Source: Tessaracoccus sp.
GTDB lineage: Bacteria; Actinomycetota; Actinomycetes; Propionibacteriales; Propionibacteriaceae
DNA length: 64,000 nucleotides
NCBI RefSeq assembly: GCF_016714275.1
Contig: NZ_JADJNP010000001.1
Location: 1,302,001 to 1,366,000, forward strand
Direction of reading: 5' to 3'
The position numbers were made by a program, and so were the translations under genes. Of the stretch, positions 41,657 through 52,189 are shown one piece after another. Within the stretch, counting starts at the first letter, position 1; every line of letters begins with the position of its first letter. The notes under the pieces were generated by a model, which saw only the letters and a program-made list of their open reading frames with translations, was not told the origin of the DNA and did not search any database.

Positions 41657-43447
41657 TCAGGTCACCCGGTCGAACGCGAGGCCGGAACGGGCCTCTCCCC
41701 TCCCTGTGGTGACCCGACGGGCGTGCCACACCACAGGGGTGCCGTCGTATCGGCGCGCGCGGCGCAGCAGCCCCTGCACCTGGACGCCCGCCCGGGGGAC
41801 CTCCTCCTCGTGGACGTAGTAGGCGGCCAGCCGGTTGTCGTCGTCATCGATGCCCTCTCGCAGGATCGACGTGACGGGCCTGATCAGCGTGTCCTCCTCG
41901 CCGATCGTGCGGCGGAGCGTGCCGCGCTGCAGCTGGATCGCCCGCTGCTGGCCATCCAGGTGCACCGGGATGAAGGGGATCCAGTTCTCGGCGACCTCGG
42001 TCTGCAGCGTGTAGCGCAGCGGCCCGGCCGACGGCGACGGCGGCGCGTCGGCCGTCGGATCGATCTGCTGGCGCATCCGCCGCGATGCCTCCGCCGCGTC
42101 GCGCGAGGCGTCGAGCCCGTCGGGGACCCGCTGCTCGATCGCCCACACCATGTCGGCGGTCTCGTCACGCACGAAGGCGACCTGCTCAAGCGGCTCGCCG
42201 TCGACGATGTGCGGCAGCGTGCGCGGCAGGAACAGGTGCTGCGGCAGGGGCGCCTGCGCGGCGCCGGACGACCGGGGCGAGAGGCTGAAGGCGTCCCAAC
42301 CCGTCCATTCCGCCCCCGCGGGTTGGACCGTGGGCTGCACGAGCGTGCGCCAGCCGAACGTGTCCGTCACGACGACGCCCTGAAGCTCCGCGACGCTGCC
42401 CACCGGTTGGCGGCAGATGACCGTGAACCAGTCGTTGCTGTAGAGCAGGGCGAACTCGCTGACGACGATGCGCGCCACATCCGTCGCGTCCGCGCTCAGC
42501 TTTCCGAGGTCGACGGCGGCGTCCTCGAACTGCCACCAGCGCGGCTTCGGCATGCCGGGATACTCCGCGGGGACGGGGATCACGGACCGGACGTCGACGA
42601 CGGTCCCCGCAGGCTCGCCGTCAGCCAGGAACCGGGTGGCGCCCTGGTCGAACGAGTACCAGTCCAGGTGGCCGCCCTCGTGCTCGGCGGCCTCCAGCGC
42701 GGTCTCCGCACCCTGGCGGGTGATGGCGCCGCCGACGGCGTACTCCAGCTGGTCGCCCTCCCAGCGGCTGCCGATCCCCTCCCGGCCCGGCAGCTCGTAG
42801 GTGCGCTCGAACCAGGCGCGGTACGCGCGCAGGGTGTCGCGAACGACGGGCACCCAGGCCGGGGGAAGCGCGGCCCGGAACGCGGCCGGGAGCGTCGCCG
42901 TCGTGACATTCGGCGGGGTCAGTTGGTAGACCCGGACGCCGTCGACGCTGCGGCCCCGCAGCGCGTGGCGCGCCCGCACCGCCCGAGGCGTCGTCCGGTC
43001 GCGGGCCGCCCGGATCGGGTCGACCGGCTCGGGATCCTCAGGCCCGTAGAACCGGTAGAAGATCTCCCGGAGCGCCTCGGGGTCGTAGGCGGGATCGGCG
43101 CCGGAGGCGATCAACGCCGCGTCCATCCTGCTCAGAAGGGTCCGGCCGAGCCGGGCGCGGACGACGAGCGGGAACGCGATCGGCAACCGCTCGGTGACGG
43201 CGTCAACGCCGTCGTCCGGCCCCGCTCCGGGGACCGTCATGGGATGGATCTCACGCGCCAACGTCGCGAAGATGGCCGAGCCGGCGTCCGTCCCTGCGAA
43301 CTCTCCGAACTGCCATTGCCTGCCGAGCAGGAACATGGGGTCGGCGATCGGGGCGGAGAGGGTGCCCGCGAAGTCCACCTGGCGGGCCCGGGGCTCGAGA
43401 CGAGACCAGATCCGCAGCGGTTCGCAGGTCGATGAGATGAAGGCCAT
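41657..43447 (-). CDS. large uncharacterised protein (596 aa) of the giant-gene locus
   Basis: I do not recognise a named function. The start MAFISSTCEPLRIWSRLEPR leads into FLLGRQWQFGEFAGTDAGSA, a segment that looks highly constrained. Other striking parts are PRWWQFEDAAVDLGKLSADA and FALLYSNDWFTVICRQPVG in the middle, and LRRARRYDGTPVVWHARRV at the C-terminus. There are no trans-membrane spans, signal peptide or known catalytic motif. Tryptophan/aromatic content is high for a GC-rich actinobacterial protein. It is the last of four leftward genes; the 1909-residue gene ends 8 bp upstream and its stop overlaps the GTAGGAG ribosome-binding site. The longer open frame to 45055 is antisense-type noise. 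Confidence 0.85.
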   Translation of the reverse strand: MAFISSTCEPLRIWSRLEPRARQVDFAGTLSAPIADPMFLLGRQWQFGEFAGTDAGSAIFATLAREIHPMTVPGAGPDDGVDAVTERLPIAFPLVVRARLGRTLLSRMDAALIASGADPAYDPEALREIFYRFYGPEDPEPVDPIRAARDRTTPRAVRARHALRGRSVDGVRVYQLTPPNVTTATLPAAFRAALPPAWVPVVRDTLRAYRAWFERTYELPGREGIGSRWEGDQLEYAVGGAITRQGAETALEAAEHEGGHLDWYSFDQGATRFLADGEPAGTVVDVRSVIPVPAEYPGMPKPRWWQFEDAAVDLGKLSADATDVARIVVSEFALLYSNDWFTVICRQPVGSVAELQGVVVTDTFGWRTLVQPTVQPAGAEWTGWDAFSLSPRSSGAAQAPLPQHLFLPRTLPHIVDGEPLEQVAFVRDETADMVWAIEQRVPDGLDASRDAAEASRRMRQQIDPTADAPPSPSAGPLRYTLQTEVAENWIPFIPVHLDGQQRAIQLQRGTLRRTIGEEDTLIRPVTSILREGIDDDDNRLAAYYVHEEEVPRAGVQVQGLLRRARRYDGTPVVWHARRVTTGRGEARSGLAFDRVT

Positions 43448-43455
43448 CGGAGCTC

Positions 43456-46400
43456 CTACGGGTTGTTCTGATGGAAGTCGAGGATGACGCGGTCGCCTGC
43501 GACGTCCTCGTGGGCGGCGTTCGGCACCACCTCGCCGACGAGCAGCGGAAGCAACTGCCCGTATCGGCTCGCCCCGATGTGCTCCACCTCCACCGTCCGG
43601 TTGCGGGCCAGCTCGAGCGTGTCGTGCAGGGTGGCCGCGAAGTCGGCGAGCGTCCAGGCCTGGTCGCGCACGGGCGCGACGGCGAGCAGGATCGCCTGCG
43701 GGGCGGTCGCGTCGGGTTGGTCGTAGTGCAGCGCGACGCCGGTGACCTCTTCGCGGTAAGGCACCGTCTCGCTCCACTCGTCGACGAGCAGCGCCGGCCC
43801 GGACGAGCCGACGGCGGGCAGGTTGCCCGATCCATAGATCACGACGCTGACCTTGCCGGTGAGCGCGGACGGGTCGGGAAGCGCCCCGCCCACCCACGGG
43901 TCGTCGTCGACGTGCGGCAGCTGCGCCACCGCCCCGGTCGCCGCGCCGCGGCCCAGCGCCTCGGCGAACACCTGCACGTCCGCGAGGTCCGCGGCGCCCC
44001 GCCGCACGGCCGCGGCGCCCTCGAGCCAGCCGTCCACCTCGTCGGGGCCGACGAGGCGCGCGTCCAGCGCGGTCTGCAGGTCCGCCCGCACGGGGTCGAG
44101 CCCCACCCGCGGCACCAGCGTCAGCCCGTCGCCGAGCAGGTCCTTCGCCGCCTGGGTCCACGCGCTGGCGGGCCTCGGATCGGACGCGGCGGCGAGCGTC
44201 GCCGACGCCGCGCGGCAGCGCGCCGCGAGGTCGAGGAAGGCCACCTCCGCCGACTGCAGCAGCTCCGTGCTCACCTGCACCCTCGACAGGTAGCGCCGCG
44301 GCAGGCCCACCCGGATGCCGTACGCCTGGGCCGCCCGTGCGGCGTCGAGCCAGGCGTCGCGCCCCGCCCACACCCCGTCGAGCCACGCCCCGCCGTCCGG
44401 CCGTGCCGCGCGCTGCGCGCCCAGCCAGACCGCCGGGTCCTCGTCGTCGAGGAACACAGGGTCCAGCGTCGGATCGTCGGCGAGCAGCCGGGCCAGGCGG
44501 AGCACGTCGGCGATCGCGCCGTCGAGCAGGCGCCGCACGCGCACCGAGAGATCCGCGACGTCGATGCCGTCGCCCGCCGTCGCCGTGAACTCCGGCGCCG
44601 CGTAGTCCGCCGCGGTGGCGGGCTTCGAGGTGCCGAGCAGGTCGACGGCTGCCTCCAGCAGCGGCGCGACGTCCGTGATGCTCCGGATGGCGGGACCCCA
44701 GGCGGCGGCCCGCGCGGGCTCGATCCGCCACGCGTCGGTGACCGTGGTCTGCGGCCCGTCCGAGACCACCACTCCGGGCTGGTCGGGCGGAAGTTCGGCG
44801 GGCCGCAGCCGGTCGAGCACCCGGGCGGTGAGCGACCCCACCGCGGCGTCGAACCCATCGGCCAGCAGCGCGACCAGGTCGAGCGGCTGCAGGCCGAGCT
44901 CCGCCACCGATACCTCGGGCAGCGCGGCCCCCGGCGTGAGGGAGTCGGAGGCCAGCCGGACGCGGATCTGGGCCGGGTCGCCGAGCAGGCCGCCCAGCCA
45001 GTGATTGACCGACGGCTCGAGCGCGGCCCGCGCGGTCAGCGGCACCGCGTCCCACCCCGGAGGCCCCGCGACGGGGGCGGCCGCGACGGCCGGCAGCTGC
45101 AGGATCAGCTTGTGGCTCACCGGCAGGCCGGTGCGCGGCGTCTCGGTCACCTCGGGATGCGGGATCGCCGTGCCCTCCGCCAGCGCGCTCAGCACGGCGG
45201 CGGCGCGGGCGTGGTTGCCGCGCGCGAGTTGATAGACGGTCTCGCTGGTGGTGAGGTCGCCCAGCGCATCAAGGGCGTCGGCGATCGCGTCGATTCCCCG
45301 CAGCACGCCGGTCAGCTTGTCCGGCTCGGTCGGCAGGGGCAGGGCTCCCGGCTTGGTCCCCCACGGATAGCCCGCCGGGCGCGAGGCGAGCGTCTGGAAC
45401 AGCGTGCCGGTGGCGCCCGCGGCGTGCTCCTCGACCCAGCCGAGGACCGCGCGCACCAGCGCGAGACCGTCGACGACGAAGCGCGTCGGCTCGGTCACCG
45501 CGGCGGTGTCGGGGTTGACGGCGGCCACCGTCGGGTAGGCGCGGCGGAGCGGGAAGATCGCCGCGTCCAGCTCCACGATGTGCGGGGTGTCGGGGCGGGC
45601 GTAGTACTCGTGCAGGAACCGCTCCAGCCGATAGCCCAGCAGCGCCCCGAGGTCGTTGCCCGCGCGCACGCCGTCGATCAGCGAGAGCGCCACCCGCACC
45701 CTGCCCGACGACAGGTTGACCGACATCTCGTTGCCGAACGACCCCTCCGCGGTCTGTGACCGGTAGGCCGCGCGCAGGATGGAGGCGGTCACCGCGTGCG
45801 ACGGCGACGGCGTCTGGATGAACCCCTCCCCCGACAGGTCGCGCATCAGCGGCCGGCCCGGCAGGTCGGCCAGCGCGGCGGGGACGCCGGTGGCTGCGGG
45901 GACGGTCGGCGCGGGCCTCAGGTTCTCGAGCCAGCCGTACGCTCCCACCTGCGCGCCGCGCGGGCGCACCTCCCGCAGCCTGCGCAGGCGACGGTGCGCG
46001 AGCCCGCCGACCCAGGCGTCGAGCCGGTAGCTGCTGAGATCGAGGTGCTCGCGGGTGAGCGCCGCCACCCGGGCCGGGGGCAGGGCGGCGAAGGCCTGGA
46101 CGGCCGCGCGGTGCTCCGCGATCACCGGCGGCGCCTGCTGCGCGACGACGCCCGTCATCAGACGGTTCTGGAGATCGGGCGGGATGCCGACGCCCGAGCC
46201 CGAGACCCGGACCAGCTGGTCGGTCGTCTCGAAGAGCAGCCCCCAGGACGAGGTCTGCGACAGGGTGCCGTTCGACCAGGTCTGGTAGATCGACGACGTG
46301 CCGAGCAGGGCGACCTCGGCGTCGGTCAGCAGGCCTCGGGTGACCAGGATCTCGGCGGCCGCGCGCCGCGCCTCGGCGAGCAGCGCGTGCCGGACCAGCA

Positions 46401-49185
46401 GCTCCGCGAGCCCGACGTTCGACAGGTCCTGCTCGGTGCGGGCGCGCAACTGGTCCAGCGACAGGTCCAAGAGGTTGAGAATCCATCGGCCGGTGCCGGT
46501 GCCCTGCGCGGTCGCCACCTGACCCAGCAACGGCCGCAGGCCTGTCAGGAGCCGGAGGCCGTAGGCGCGCGACGTCCTGATCCGCTCGTACACCGGCTGC
46601 CACTCCGTCGGCACGCCGCCGGTGGTCGGGTGCCGCGGCGGGACGGCGGCCGGGACGTCGAACGCGAGCCGCAGCACGCCCGCCAGGTGCTGCATCAGGG
46701 CGAACGGCCCGAAGTTCGCTGCCGGGTTCGTCGACCCGTCCTTCGGCGGAACCCCGAACCCGAGGCCGAGGTCGGGTTGACCCCGCGCCTCGCCGCGGTC
46801 GGCCACGTTGACGGAGAAGCGGTAGCCGGCCCCCACGGATGACGCCTCCAGCCCCAGCATCCCCAGGAAGTGCTGCTGCGCGTCGAAGCCCGGCTCTCCG
46901 ACCTCGGGGCTCTGGACGTGCTTCACCCCGGGTCGCCCGTCCGCGCCCCGACGCAGGTCCGACCAGTCGCGGTGCAGGTGCCGGAACAGCGCGAGCAGCG
47001 TGTCCTCGAACCTCTGCTGCTTGGCGCGCTCCTCCGCCGCGGCGGAGCCGAGGCCGGAGTCCCGCAGGTCGGACTTCACGCGGCTGAGCGCGAGCGCGGG
47101 CAGCAGCGCGTACGGCTGGTCGTCCACCCGGACGGCGGGCAGCAGGCTGCGTCCTGAGACGTCGCCCAGCGCGTAGCTGCGCAGCCGGTCGCGGGCGTCC
47201 CTGCTGACGAGCCCGGGCACGAGCTCCTCCAGCGCATGGCCGACGGTGCCCGGGTAGAGCACGCGGTTGGCGAGCTGCGCGTCCTTGGCATCGGTCGCGG
47301 AGGCGCCCGCGACGTGCGCGACGACGTCGGGCGCGATGCCGAGCGCCGCGGCGAGCCTTCCGCCGTCGGAGTCCTGGGCCGCGACGAGCGAGGGTCCGCG
47401 CTCGATGGCGTACGCCGCGTCCGGGTCATCGGCGGTCGAGAACCCTGCCTGGTCGTCCTCGGTGTTGTTGGTCGGCGTGCCGACAGACAGCAGCGAGAGG
47501 CCCTCCCCGGTGTAGTGGTGGGCCTCCAGCATGGCCGTCAGCCGCCCCTCGCCGTCGGCCGCGTCGCCGTCGGAGAGGCCGAGCACCAGGAGCTCGTCGA
47601 AGCCGCGCGCGGCCTCCTCCGGGGTGAGGGTCAGCCTCAGCGCCATGCCCTTGGCCTCGGCCTCGTCGAAGTCGGTCATCCAGCGGATGGTGTCCGGCAC
47701 GACGAGGAGGCCGTCCTCCAGGCTGAAGGTGTCGGTGCCCGGGTCGAGGCCGAGCGCGAGCTCCGGCGGGATGGGCCGTCCCGCGCCGACCTTGACCGCC
47801 ATGCCGTCGTTGACGGTGAAGACGGCGAAGCGGTGCGGCAGCACCGACGACGACGCCGCCCTGGTCCAGGTGCCCGTCCGGTGGCCGACGCCGGGGATCT
47901 CCGGCTCCGGGGCCGGTTCCACCGGAATCCGCCGCACCGCACGACCCAGCAGGCCGAGCCGGCGCGCCCACTCCGCGGGAACGTCCACGAAGGTCTTGGC
48001 GAGCCCCTCCACCGCCGCGAGCACGGTCTGCAACCGCGCCTGGATGGGCGCGAGCGCCGCCTCCGCGAGAGCGACGGTGGTCTCGACGGAGGACTCCATC
48101 ACCTGCAGCGCCTTCTCGACGGCGGAGATCTGCCGCGCGCCCAGCGACTTCGCGGGCGGCGCGTCACGCGGACGCAGGTCGATCGGGCGTCGCTCGAGGA
48201 GCCGCTCCCGGATCACGGGTGCCTCCGCGTCCAGCCCGGACAGCCGCTTCTCCATCACCGTGAGGGCCGCGTTGATCGCGGCGGCCGCCTCGGCGCCCGG
48301 GGTCGGGGCCGTCTCCTCGGGCTCCGCCGGCTCGGTGACCCGGGCGATCCACGCGGCCCGCCTGGTGCTCCGCCCGATGCACAGCGCCCGCCAGGCGCCG
48401 AGGCGCAGCTGCTCGTCGGCGCCCGCCGCCGTCGTGGCCGTCCAGAACACGGCACCGTCGGAGAGCTCGAGGTCGGTGAGCCCATCCTCGTGGCTGTCGA
48501 CGGCGAGGGGCTCCGGATAGATCCGCACCAGCAACTGGTGGACGGTGCGGGTGGGGCCTGCGGTGGCGGGGACGCCGCGGCCCGGGAGCGTCCTGACCGT
48601 CGGCGCCACGCGCTGCTCGATCGTGCGGAACATCGGCTCGACGTCTGCCCGCTGGGCCTCCAGCCGCCTCACCTGCTGATCGCGCTGATACTCCGAGCGG
48701 AGCTGGGAGAGCGCGGCAACCCCGGCCTCGAGCGCCGCCCGCGCGGCCGGAAGCGCCGACGCGAGGCGCTTGCTCTGCGCCGGAGAGCCGGTCAGGAGCG
48801 GCCGTTCCAGGTGCGGCCGCATCGCCTCGATCGCGGCCGAGACCTGGTCCAGATCCGCCGACGCCGCCTGGACGAGCGGCGCCTCGACCTTGGTCTTGAA
48901 CTCCTTCTTCTCCTTGACCGTGCCCACGAGCGTCGTCCCGTAGCGGCGGGCCTGCAGCCTCTTCAGGGTGGCGTTCAGCACATCGATGTGCTGCAGCAGC
49001 TCGCCGAGGTGGTCCGTGTCGTCGGGCACCTCGACGGTGGCGAACCGCGTCTCCACCCGCAGCGGGAGGAGGACGGCCGGCACCTGGGTGTCGAATCCCG
49101 CGGCCAGGGCCGCGAGCGTGTCGACCGCCCCGCTCGTGGCGGGGTCCGCGGTCAACGTCGACCAATCGACGGTGTTCGTGCTCAT
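43456..49185 (-). CDS. very large uncharacterised protein (1909 aa) of the giant-gene locus
   Basis: Function is not recognised. Residues about 60-190 are helical with heptad-like stretches (HIDVLNATLKRLQARRYG, VRRLEAQRADVEPMFRTIE). A constrained motif, HQLLVRIYPEPLAVDSHED, follows near residue 216. A second, LLVDEWSETVPYREEVTGVA followed by LHYDQPDATAPQAILLAVAP, lies in the C-terminal 120 residues. The long middle is Ala/Leu-rich and mixed alpha/beta with no obvious repeats. I see no signal peptide, trans-membrane helix or nucleotide-binding motif. ATG 49185 has GAGGAGGGAGG upstream, a very strong site. It follows the 996-residue gene by 13 bp. Confidence 0.85.
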   Translation of the reverse strand: MSTNTVDWSTLTADPATSGAVDTLAALAAGFDTQVPAVLLPLRVETRFATVEVPDDTDHLGELLQHIDVLNATLKRLQARRYGTTLVGTVKEKKEFKTKVEAPLVQAASADLDQVSAAIEAMRPHLERPLLTGSPAQSKRLASALPAARAALEAGVAALSQLRSEYQRDQQVRRLEAQRADVEPMFRTIEQRVAPTVRTLPGRGVPATAGPTRTVHQLLVRIYPEPLAVDSHEDGLTDLELSDGAVFWTATTAAGADEQLRLGAWRALCIGRSTRRAAWIARVTEPAEPEETAPTPGAEAAAAINAALTVMEKRLSGLDAEAPVIRERLLERRPIDLRPRDAPPAKSLGARQISAVEKALQVMESSVETTVALAEAALAPIQARLQTVLAAVEGLAKTFVDVPAEWARRLGLLGRAVRRIPVEPAPEPEIPGVGHRTGTWTRAASSSVLPHRFAVFTVNDGMAVKVGAGRPIPPELALGLDPGTDTFSLEDGLLVVPDTIRWMTDFDEAEAKGMALRLTLTPEEAARGFDELLVLGLSDGDAADGEGRLTAMLEAHHYTGEGLSLLSVGTPTNNTEDDQAGFSTADDPDAAYAIERGPSLVAAQDSDGGRLAAALGIAPDVVAHVAGASATDAKDAQLANRVLYPGTVGHALEELVPGLVSRDARDRLRSYALGDVSGRSLLPAVRVDDQPYALLPALALSRVKSDLRDSGLGSAAAEERAKQQRFEDTLLALFRHLHRDWSDLRRGADGRPGVKHVQSPEVGEPGFDAQQHFLGMLGLEASSVGAGYRFSVNVADRGEARGQPDLGLGFGVPPKDGSTNPAANFGPFALMQHLAGVLRLAFDVPAAVPPRHPTTGGVPTEWQPVYERIRTSRAYGLRLLTGLRPLLGQVATAQGTGTGRWILNLLDLSLDQLRARTEQDLSNVGLAELLVRHALLAEARRAAAEILVTRGLLTDAEVALLGTSSIYQTWSNGTLSQTSSWGLLFETTDQLVRVSGSGVGIPPDLQNRLMTGVVAQQAPPVIAEHRAAVQAFAALPPARVAALTREHLDLSSYRLDAWVGGLAHRRLRRLREVRPRGAQVGAYGWLENLRPAPTVPAATGVPAALADLPGRPLMRDLSGEGFIQTPSPSHAVTASILRAAYRSQTAEGSFGNEMSVNLSSGRVRVALSLIDGVRAGNDLGALLGYRLERFLHEYYARPDTPHIVELDAAIFPLRRAYPTVAAVNPDTAAVTEPTRFVVDGLALVRAVLGWVEEHAAGATGTLFQTLASRPAGYPWGTKPGALPLPTEPDKLTGVLRGIDAIADALDALGDLTTSETVYQLARGNHARAAAVLSALAEGTAIPHPEVTETPRTGLPVSHKLILQLPAVAAAPVAGPPGWDAVPLTARAALEPSVNHWLGGLLGDPAQIRVRLASDSLTPGAALPEVSVAELGLQPLDLVALLADGFDAAVGSLTARVLDRLRPAELPPDQPGVVVSDGPQTTVTDAWRIEPARAAAWGPAIRSITDVAPLLEAAVDLLGTSKPATAADYAAPEFTATAGDGIDVADLSVRVRRLLDGAIADVLRLARLLADDPTLDPVFLDDEDPAVWLGAQRAARPDGGAWLDGVWAGRDAWLDAARAAQAYGIRVGLPRRYLSRVQVSTELLQSAEVAFLDLAARCRAASATLAAASDPRPASAWTQAAKDLLGDGLTLVPRVGLDPVRADLQTALDARLVGPDEVDGWLEGAAAVRRGAADLADVQVFAEALGRGAATGAVAQLPHVDDDPWVGGALPDPSALTGKVSVVIYGSGNLPAVGSSGPALLVDEWSETVPYREEVTGVALHYDQPDATAPQAILLAVAPVRDQAWTLADFAATLHDTLELARNRTVEVEHIGASRYGQLLPLLVGEVVPNAAHEDVAGDRVILDFHQNNP

Positions 49186-49198
49186 GACGCCTCCCTCC

Positions 49199-52189
49199 TC
49201 AGCCGGCCGGCAGCATGTCGGTGGCGTGCCTGGCGAGCCACACCGGGTTCTTGCACAGGACGGAGGCGACGTGCGCGGCGGTGGCGCCAGGGACACCGGG
49301 CGTCGTCGGCGCCGCGAAGCGCGGCTTGCCGGGGCGCTCCATGAAGCAGAAGAAGAACCCCGCGTCGGTCGCGGTGCCCGCGGCCTCCGCCGGCGTCATC
49401 TCGAAGCCGTAGAGCGAGACGTCCGGGTCGAGCCCGCCGCGGATCACCGGGTACCGGACCTCGCCATTCACGTCCAGGGTGCGACCGCCGTTGACCCACT
49501 TCGCGCGCTGGGCGAAGACGACGGTGTCCGGGAACTTCATCAGCAGCTCCGCGCGCACGACGAGCACCAGCAGCCCCGACAGCTGCGGCGAGTTGGTCCC
49601 CAGATCCTTCCTCCACCCGGGCAGCACCGGGATGTCGGGCGGCCGGACGGCGCCCGCGTCGCCCGCGTCGAAGAACCTCCGGAAGTAGGTGCCGCGCTGA
49701 TCCGTGGGGTACTCGTTCCAGAGCAGCTCCCTCGCGAACTCGGTGTTCACGCCGGCCAGCATCGACTCGATGAAGCGCACGTTGGGCACCATGAGCGAGA
49801 TCGACTCGGGCGGGAGGCCCCCGATGTTCGGGATGATGTAGTCCTGCCCCAGCAGGCGTAAGGGCTCGAAGAGCGCGTCGTCGAAGGTGGGATAGGCCAT
49901 CACCGGCGTAAGCCTGTGGTCCTCGGCGAGACCGGCCGCGAGTTCCTCCTCGCCGCCGACGACCGACGCCACCTTCGCCAGGATCGTCACCTGCGGTGCC
50001 AACTGCATCGACACCTGGGCGGCGAGCGCGGTGAGCGGCGAGAGCGCGGCGGCGGGACCCGGGATGGGCCGCGCATCGGCCAGGTCCGTGAGTCCGCCGA
50101 AGGCGGAGAGGAAGTCCTGGGCGTTCTGGAGGCCCGCCGCGGGCGCGATGGTCGTTGGCGCGAGGCCGGAGGCGGGCGCGATCACGGTGCCGAGGTAGCT
50201 CTTGCCGTCGATGTTGGTGCCGTAGTGATCGGCGAACGCGGCCGCCGTGATCCGCACCGTCGTGGGGTTGTTCCCGACGCCGAGGGCGACCGCCGTCACC
50301 GCGTCGATCAGTGCGACGGCGTCGGTGCGGAGATCCGCGAACGCCGTGTCGACCGCCGGGAAGGCGGCGTCCAGCCTGTTTCGGGCGGCGGCGCGCAGCT
50401 GGGCGACGGTCAGGCCGGCGAGCGTGCCCGCGAGCCGCCGCGCCTCGACCTCCTCCCCGACAAGCACGGGGAACACGTCCCGGCCGCGGGGCACCTGTTG
50501 GGCGACGGCGTCGATGGCCTGCATGACGAGCGTCGGCGCCACGCCGAGCACGGGATCGGGGGCGGGCGGGGCCGCCGAGACGGCCGCGGCCGCTCCGGGG
50601 TCCTCGTTGAGCCGCGAGAGGAGCCCGGTCTCGATGCCGAATCCGGGCGTGGTGGTGAGCGTGGCGATGAGCGGCCGGGCCGGGCGGGTGATGCGGCGGA
50701 AGGCGGGCGCCTGGGCGGCGGCGGGCACGCGGCTGGCGTCGACCTCGCCGCGGATCGTCGTCGCGCCCGTGTCCGCGGCGCGCAACGCCGACTGGATGCC
50801 GGCGCTCAGGCCCAGCACCCGGTCGGGGCCGGCGTGCGCGATGTGCTTGGCGTAGACGCGGTCGCTCGCGGTCATGGCGAGGTCGGCCTCGCGCAGCCGC
50901 TGGTTGACCGCCTCGATCTCCTCGACCTGCGCCCAGGCGCGCTCCATGTACTCCTCGTCGCGCCGGCGGACGATCTCGGCGCCCAGCCCTGCGGCGGCCC
51001 GGTTCCGCGGGTCGAGGTTGAGCTCCGCCACCCAGCGGGTCTCGGCGGAGGTGGCGTCGGCGACCCGCGCCAGCCCCGCGTGCTTCCTCGCGTAGGCGGG
51101 AGGGGTGACGATGGGGTCCTCGCCGGCGTCGGCTCCGCTGCCGCGGACGTCGACGGCCAGGTCGACCAGGTCGCGAAGCTGGTCGCTGACCGGCGCGCCC
51201 GGCGACCCCGGGTAGGGCGTCCGCCCCGCGAAGTCCACAGGAGCGAGCGCGCCCTCGAAGCCGACGGTGGTGTCCGGCGCCACCTCGACGCCCGCGCCCG
51301 GGTTCGAGATGTCGAGGTCGCGGGTGCCGAAGCCGTCCGCCTCGGCACGGAAGGCCTTCGGGCGCCGCGCGAGGGACTCGAAGTCGGCGACCTCCCCTGC
51401 GCGGAAGGTCCAGTCGTAGAGCACGGGGAAGACCCGCGGCTGCCCCTGGCCCCACGCCGGCTTCTGCGCCGCGACGGTTCCAGGCTTCGCCGGCATCCGG
51501 AGCCCCGCCAGCCTGCCGGTCTCCATCGCGGGCACCACGAAGGCCCGGTAGCCGGTGTTCGGCTCCAGCCGCCGCGGGCTGAGCAGCCGCGACAGCGCGA
51601 GGTCGGGGGCCGCGTTCACCCGGTCGTCGAGCCTGGCGCCGGGGTCTCCGCCCCTCAGGTCGCCGTGCGCCTGCACGTGTGCCCACGCCCAGGTCTCGGT
51701 GGGACTCGGCAGCGGCGCGGCGTCGGTCACGGTGAGGATGGCCACCTCGCCCGGCACGGGCGTCACCGTGTACTCGCCCTGGGCCAGCACGAGCAGCGCG
51801 ATCCACGGCCGCAGCCGGTGGTCCGCCGTCGCCTTGGCGGGCGTGTACCGCCAGGGGAAGTCCTCGTCGTAGAACTCGACGTAGGCGAGCTCGCCGGGGG
51901 TCGCGGTGAGGCCGCCGGCCACCGGCATGACGCGCAGCACCGAGTCGGGACGGAAGCCCTTGACGTCGCCCGGCCCCACGAGCGCGACGGACTGGCTCAC
52001 GGCGACGGGGGCGATCGTCGGGGCGCCCGGGACGGGCACGGACTCGACCGTCAGCGACGCGGTCAGCGTTGCGCGGTCCTTCGGGCCGACGTCCGGGGTC
52101 GCGCCCAGATGGTCCACCTGGTCGACCTGCGTGGCGACGCCCCGCCGCGACCACGGCAGGAAGCTGTACTCGGGCAACTCAAAGGACAA
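49199..52189 (-). CDS. large uncharacterised protein (996 aa) of the giant-gene locus
   Basis: Function is not recognised. The N-terminus MSFELPEYSFLPWSRRGVAT is aromatic-rich and lacks a signal peptide. Distinct parts include LRPWIALLVLAQGEYTV (near residue 130), a central coiled-coil-like stretch around EEYMERAWAQVEEIEAVNQR (near residue 420), NVRFIESMLAGVNTEFAREL (near residue 775) and a C-terminal segment with GFFFCFMERPGKPRF. The gene starts inside the 3' end of the 2773-residue gene (11-nt overlap), so the two are translationally coupled. A second long open frame on the same strand (49182-52154) is a shadow with extreme Arg content. Confidence 0.85.
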   Translation of the reverse strand: MSFELPEYSFLPWSRRGVATQVDQVDHLGATPDVGPKDRATLTASLTVESVPVPGAPTIAPVAVSQSVALVGPGDVKGFRPDSVLRVMPVAGGLTATPGELAYVEFYDEDFPWRYTPAKATADHRLRPWIALLVLAQGEYTVTPVPGEVAILTVTDAAPLPSPTETWAWAHVQAHGDLRGGDPGARLDDRVNAAPDLALSRLLSPRRLEPNTGYRAFVVPAMETGRLAGLRMPAKPGTVAAQKPAWGQGQPRVFPVLYDWTFRAGEVADFESLARRPKAFRAEADGFGTRDLDISNPGAGVEVAPDTTVGFEGALAPVDFAGRTPYPGSPGAPVSDQLRDLVDLAVDVRGSGADAGEDPIVTPPAYARKHAGLARVADATSAETRWVAELNLDPRNRAAAGLGAEIVRRRDEEYMERAWAQVEEIEAVNQRLREADLAMTASDRVYAKHIAHAGPDRVLGLSAGIQSALRAADTGATTIRGEVDASRVPAAAQAPAFRRITRPARPLIATLTTTPGFGIETGLLSRLNEDPGAAAAVSAAPPAPDPVLGVAPTLVMQAIDAVAQQVPRGRDVFPVLVGEEVEARRLAGTLAGLTVAQLRAAARNRLDAAFPAVDTAFADLRTDAVALIDAVTAVALGVGNNPTTVRITAAAFADHYGTNIDGKSYLGTVIAPASGLAPTTIAPAAGLQNAQDFLSAFGGLTDLADARPIPGPAAALSPLTALAAQVSMQLAPQVTILAKVASVVGGEEELAAGLAEDHRLTPVMAYPTFDDALFEPLRLLGQDYIIPNIGGLPPESISLMVPNVRFIESMLAGVNTEFARELLWNEYPTDQRGTYFRRFFDAGDAGAVRPPDIPVLPGWRKDLGTNSPQLSGLLVLVVRAELLMKFPDTVVFAQRAKWVNGGRTLDVNGEVRYPVIRGGLDPDVSLYGFEMTPAEAAGTATDAGFFFCFMERPGKPRFAAPTTPGVPGATAAHVASVLCKNPVWLARHATDMLPAG

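Noticed and set aside
43448..45055. Upstream extension of the 596-residue frame to make an 1132-residue protein
   Set aside because: The added sequence is almost wholly Arg/Ala/Gly, a typical GC-rich shadow, and overlaps the well-supported 1909-residue gene. The ATG at 43447 has a ribosome-binding site.
49182..52154. Second long same-strand frame parallel to the 996-residue gene
   Set aside because: It has very high Arg and Pro content with no constrained motifs. The 996-residue frame has balanced composition and is coupled to its neighbours.
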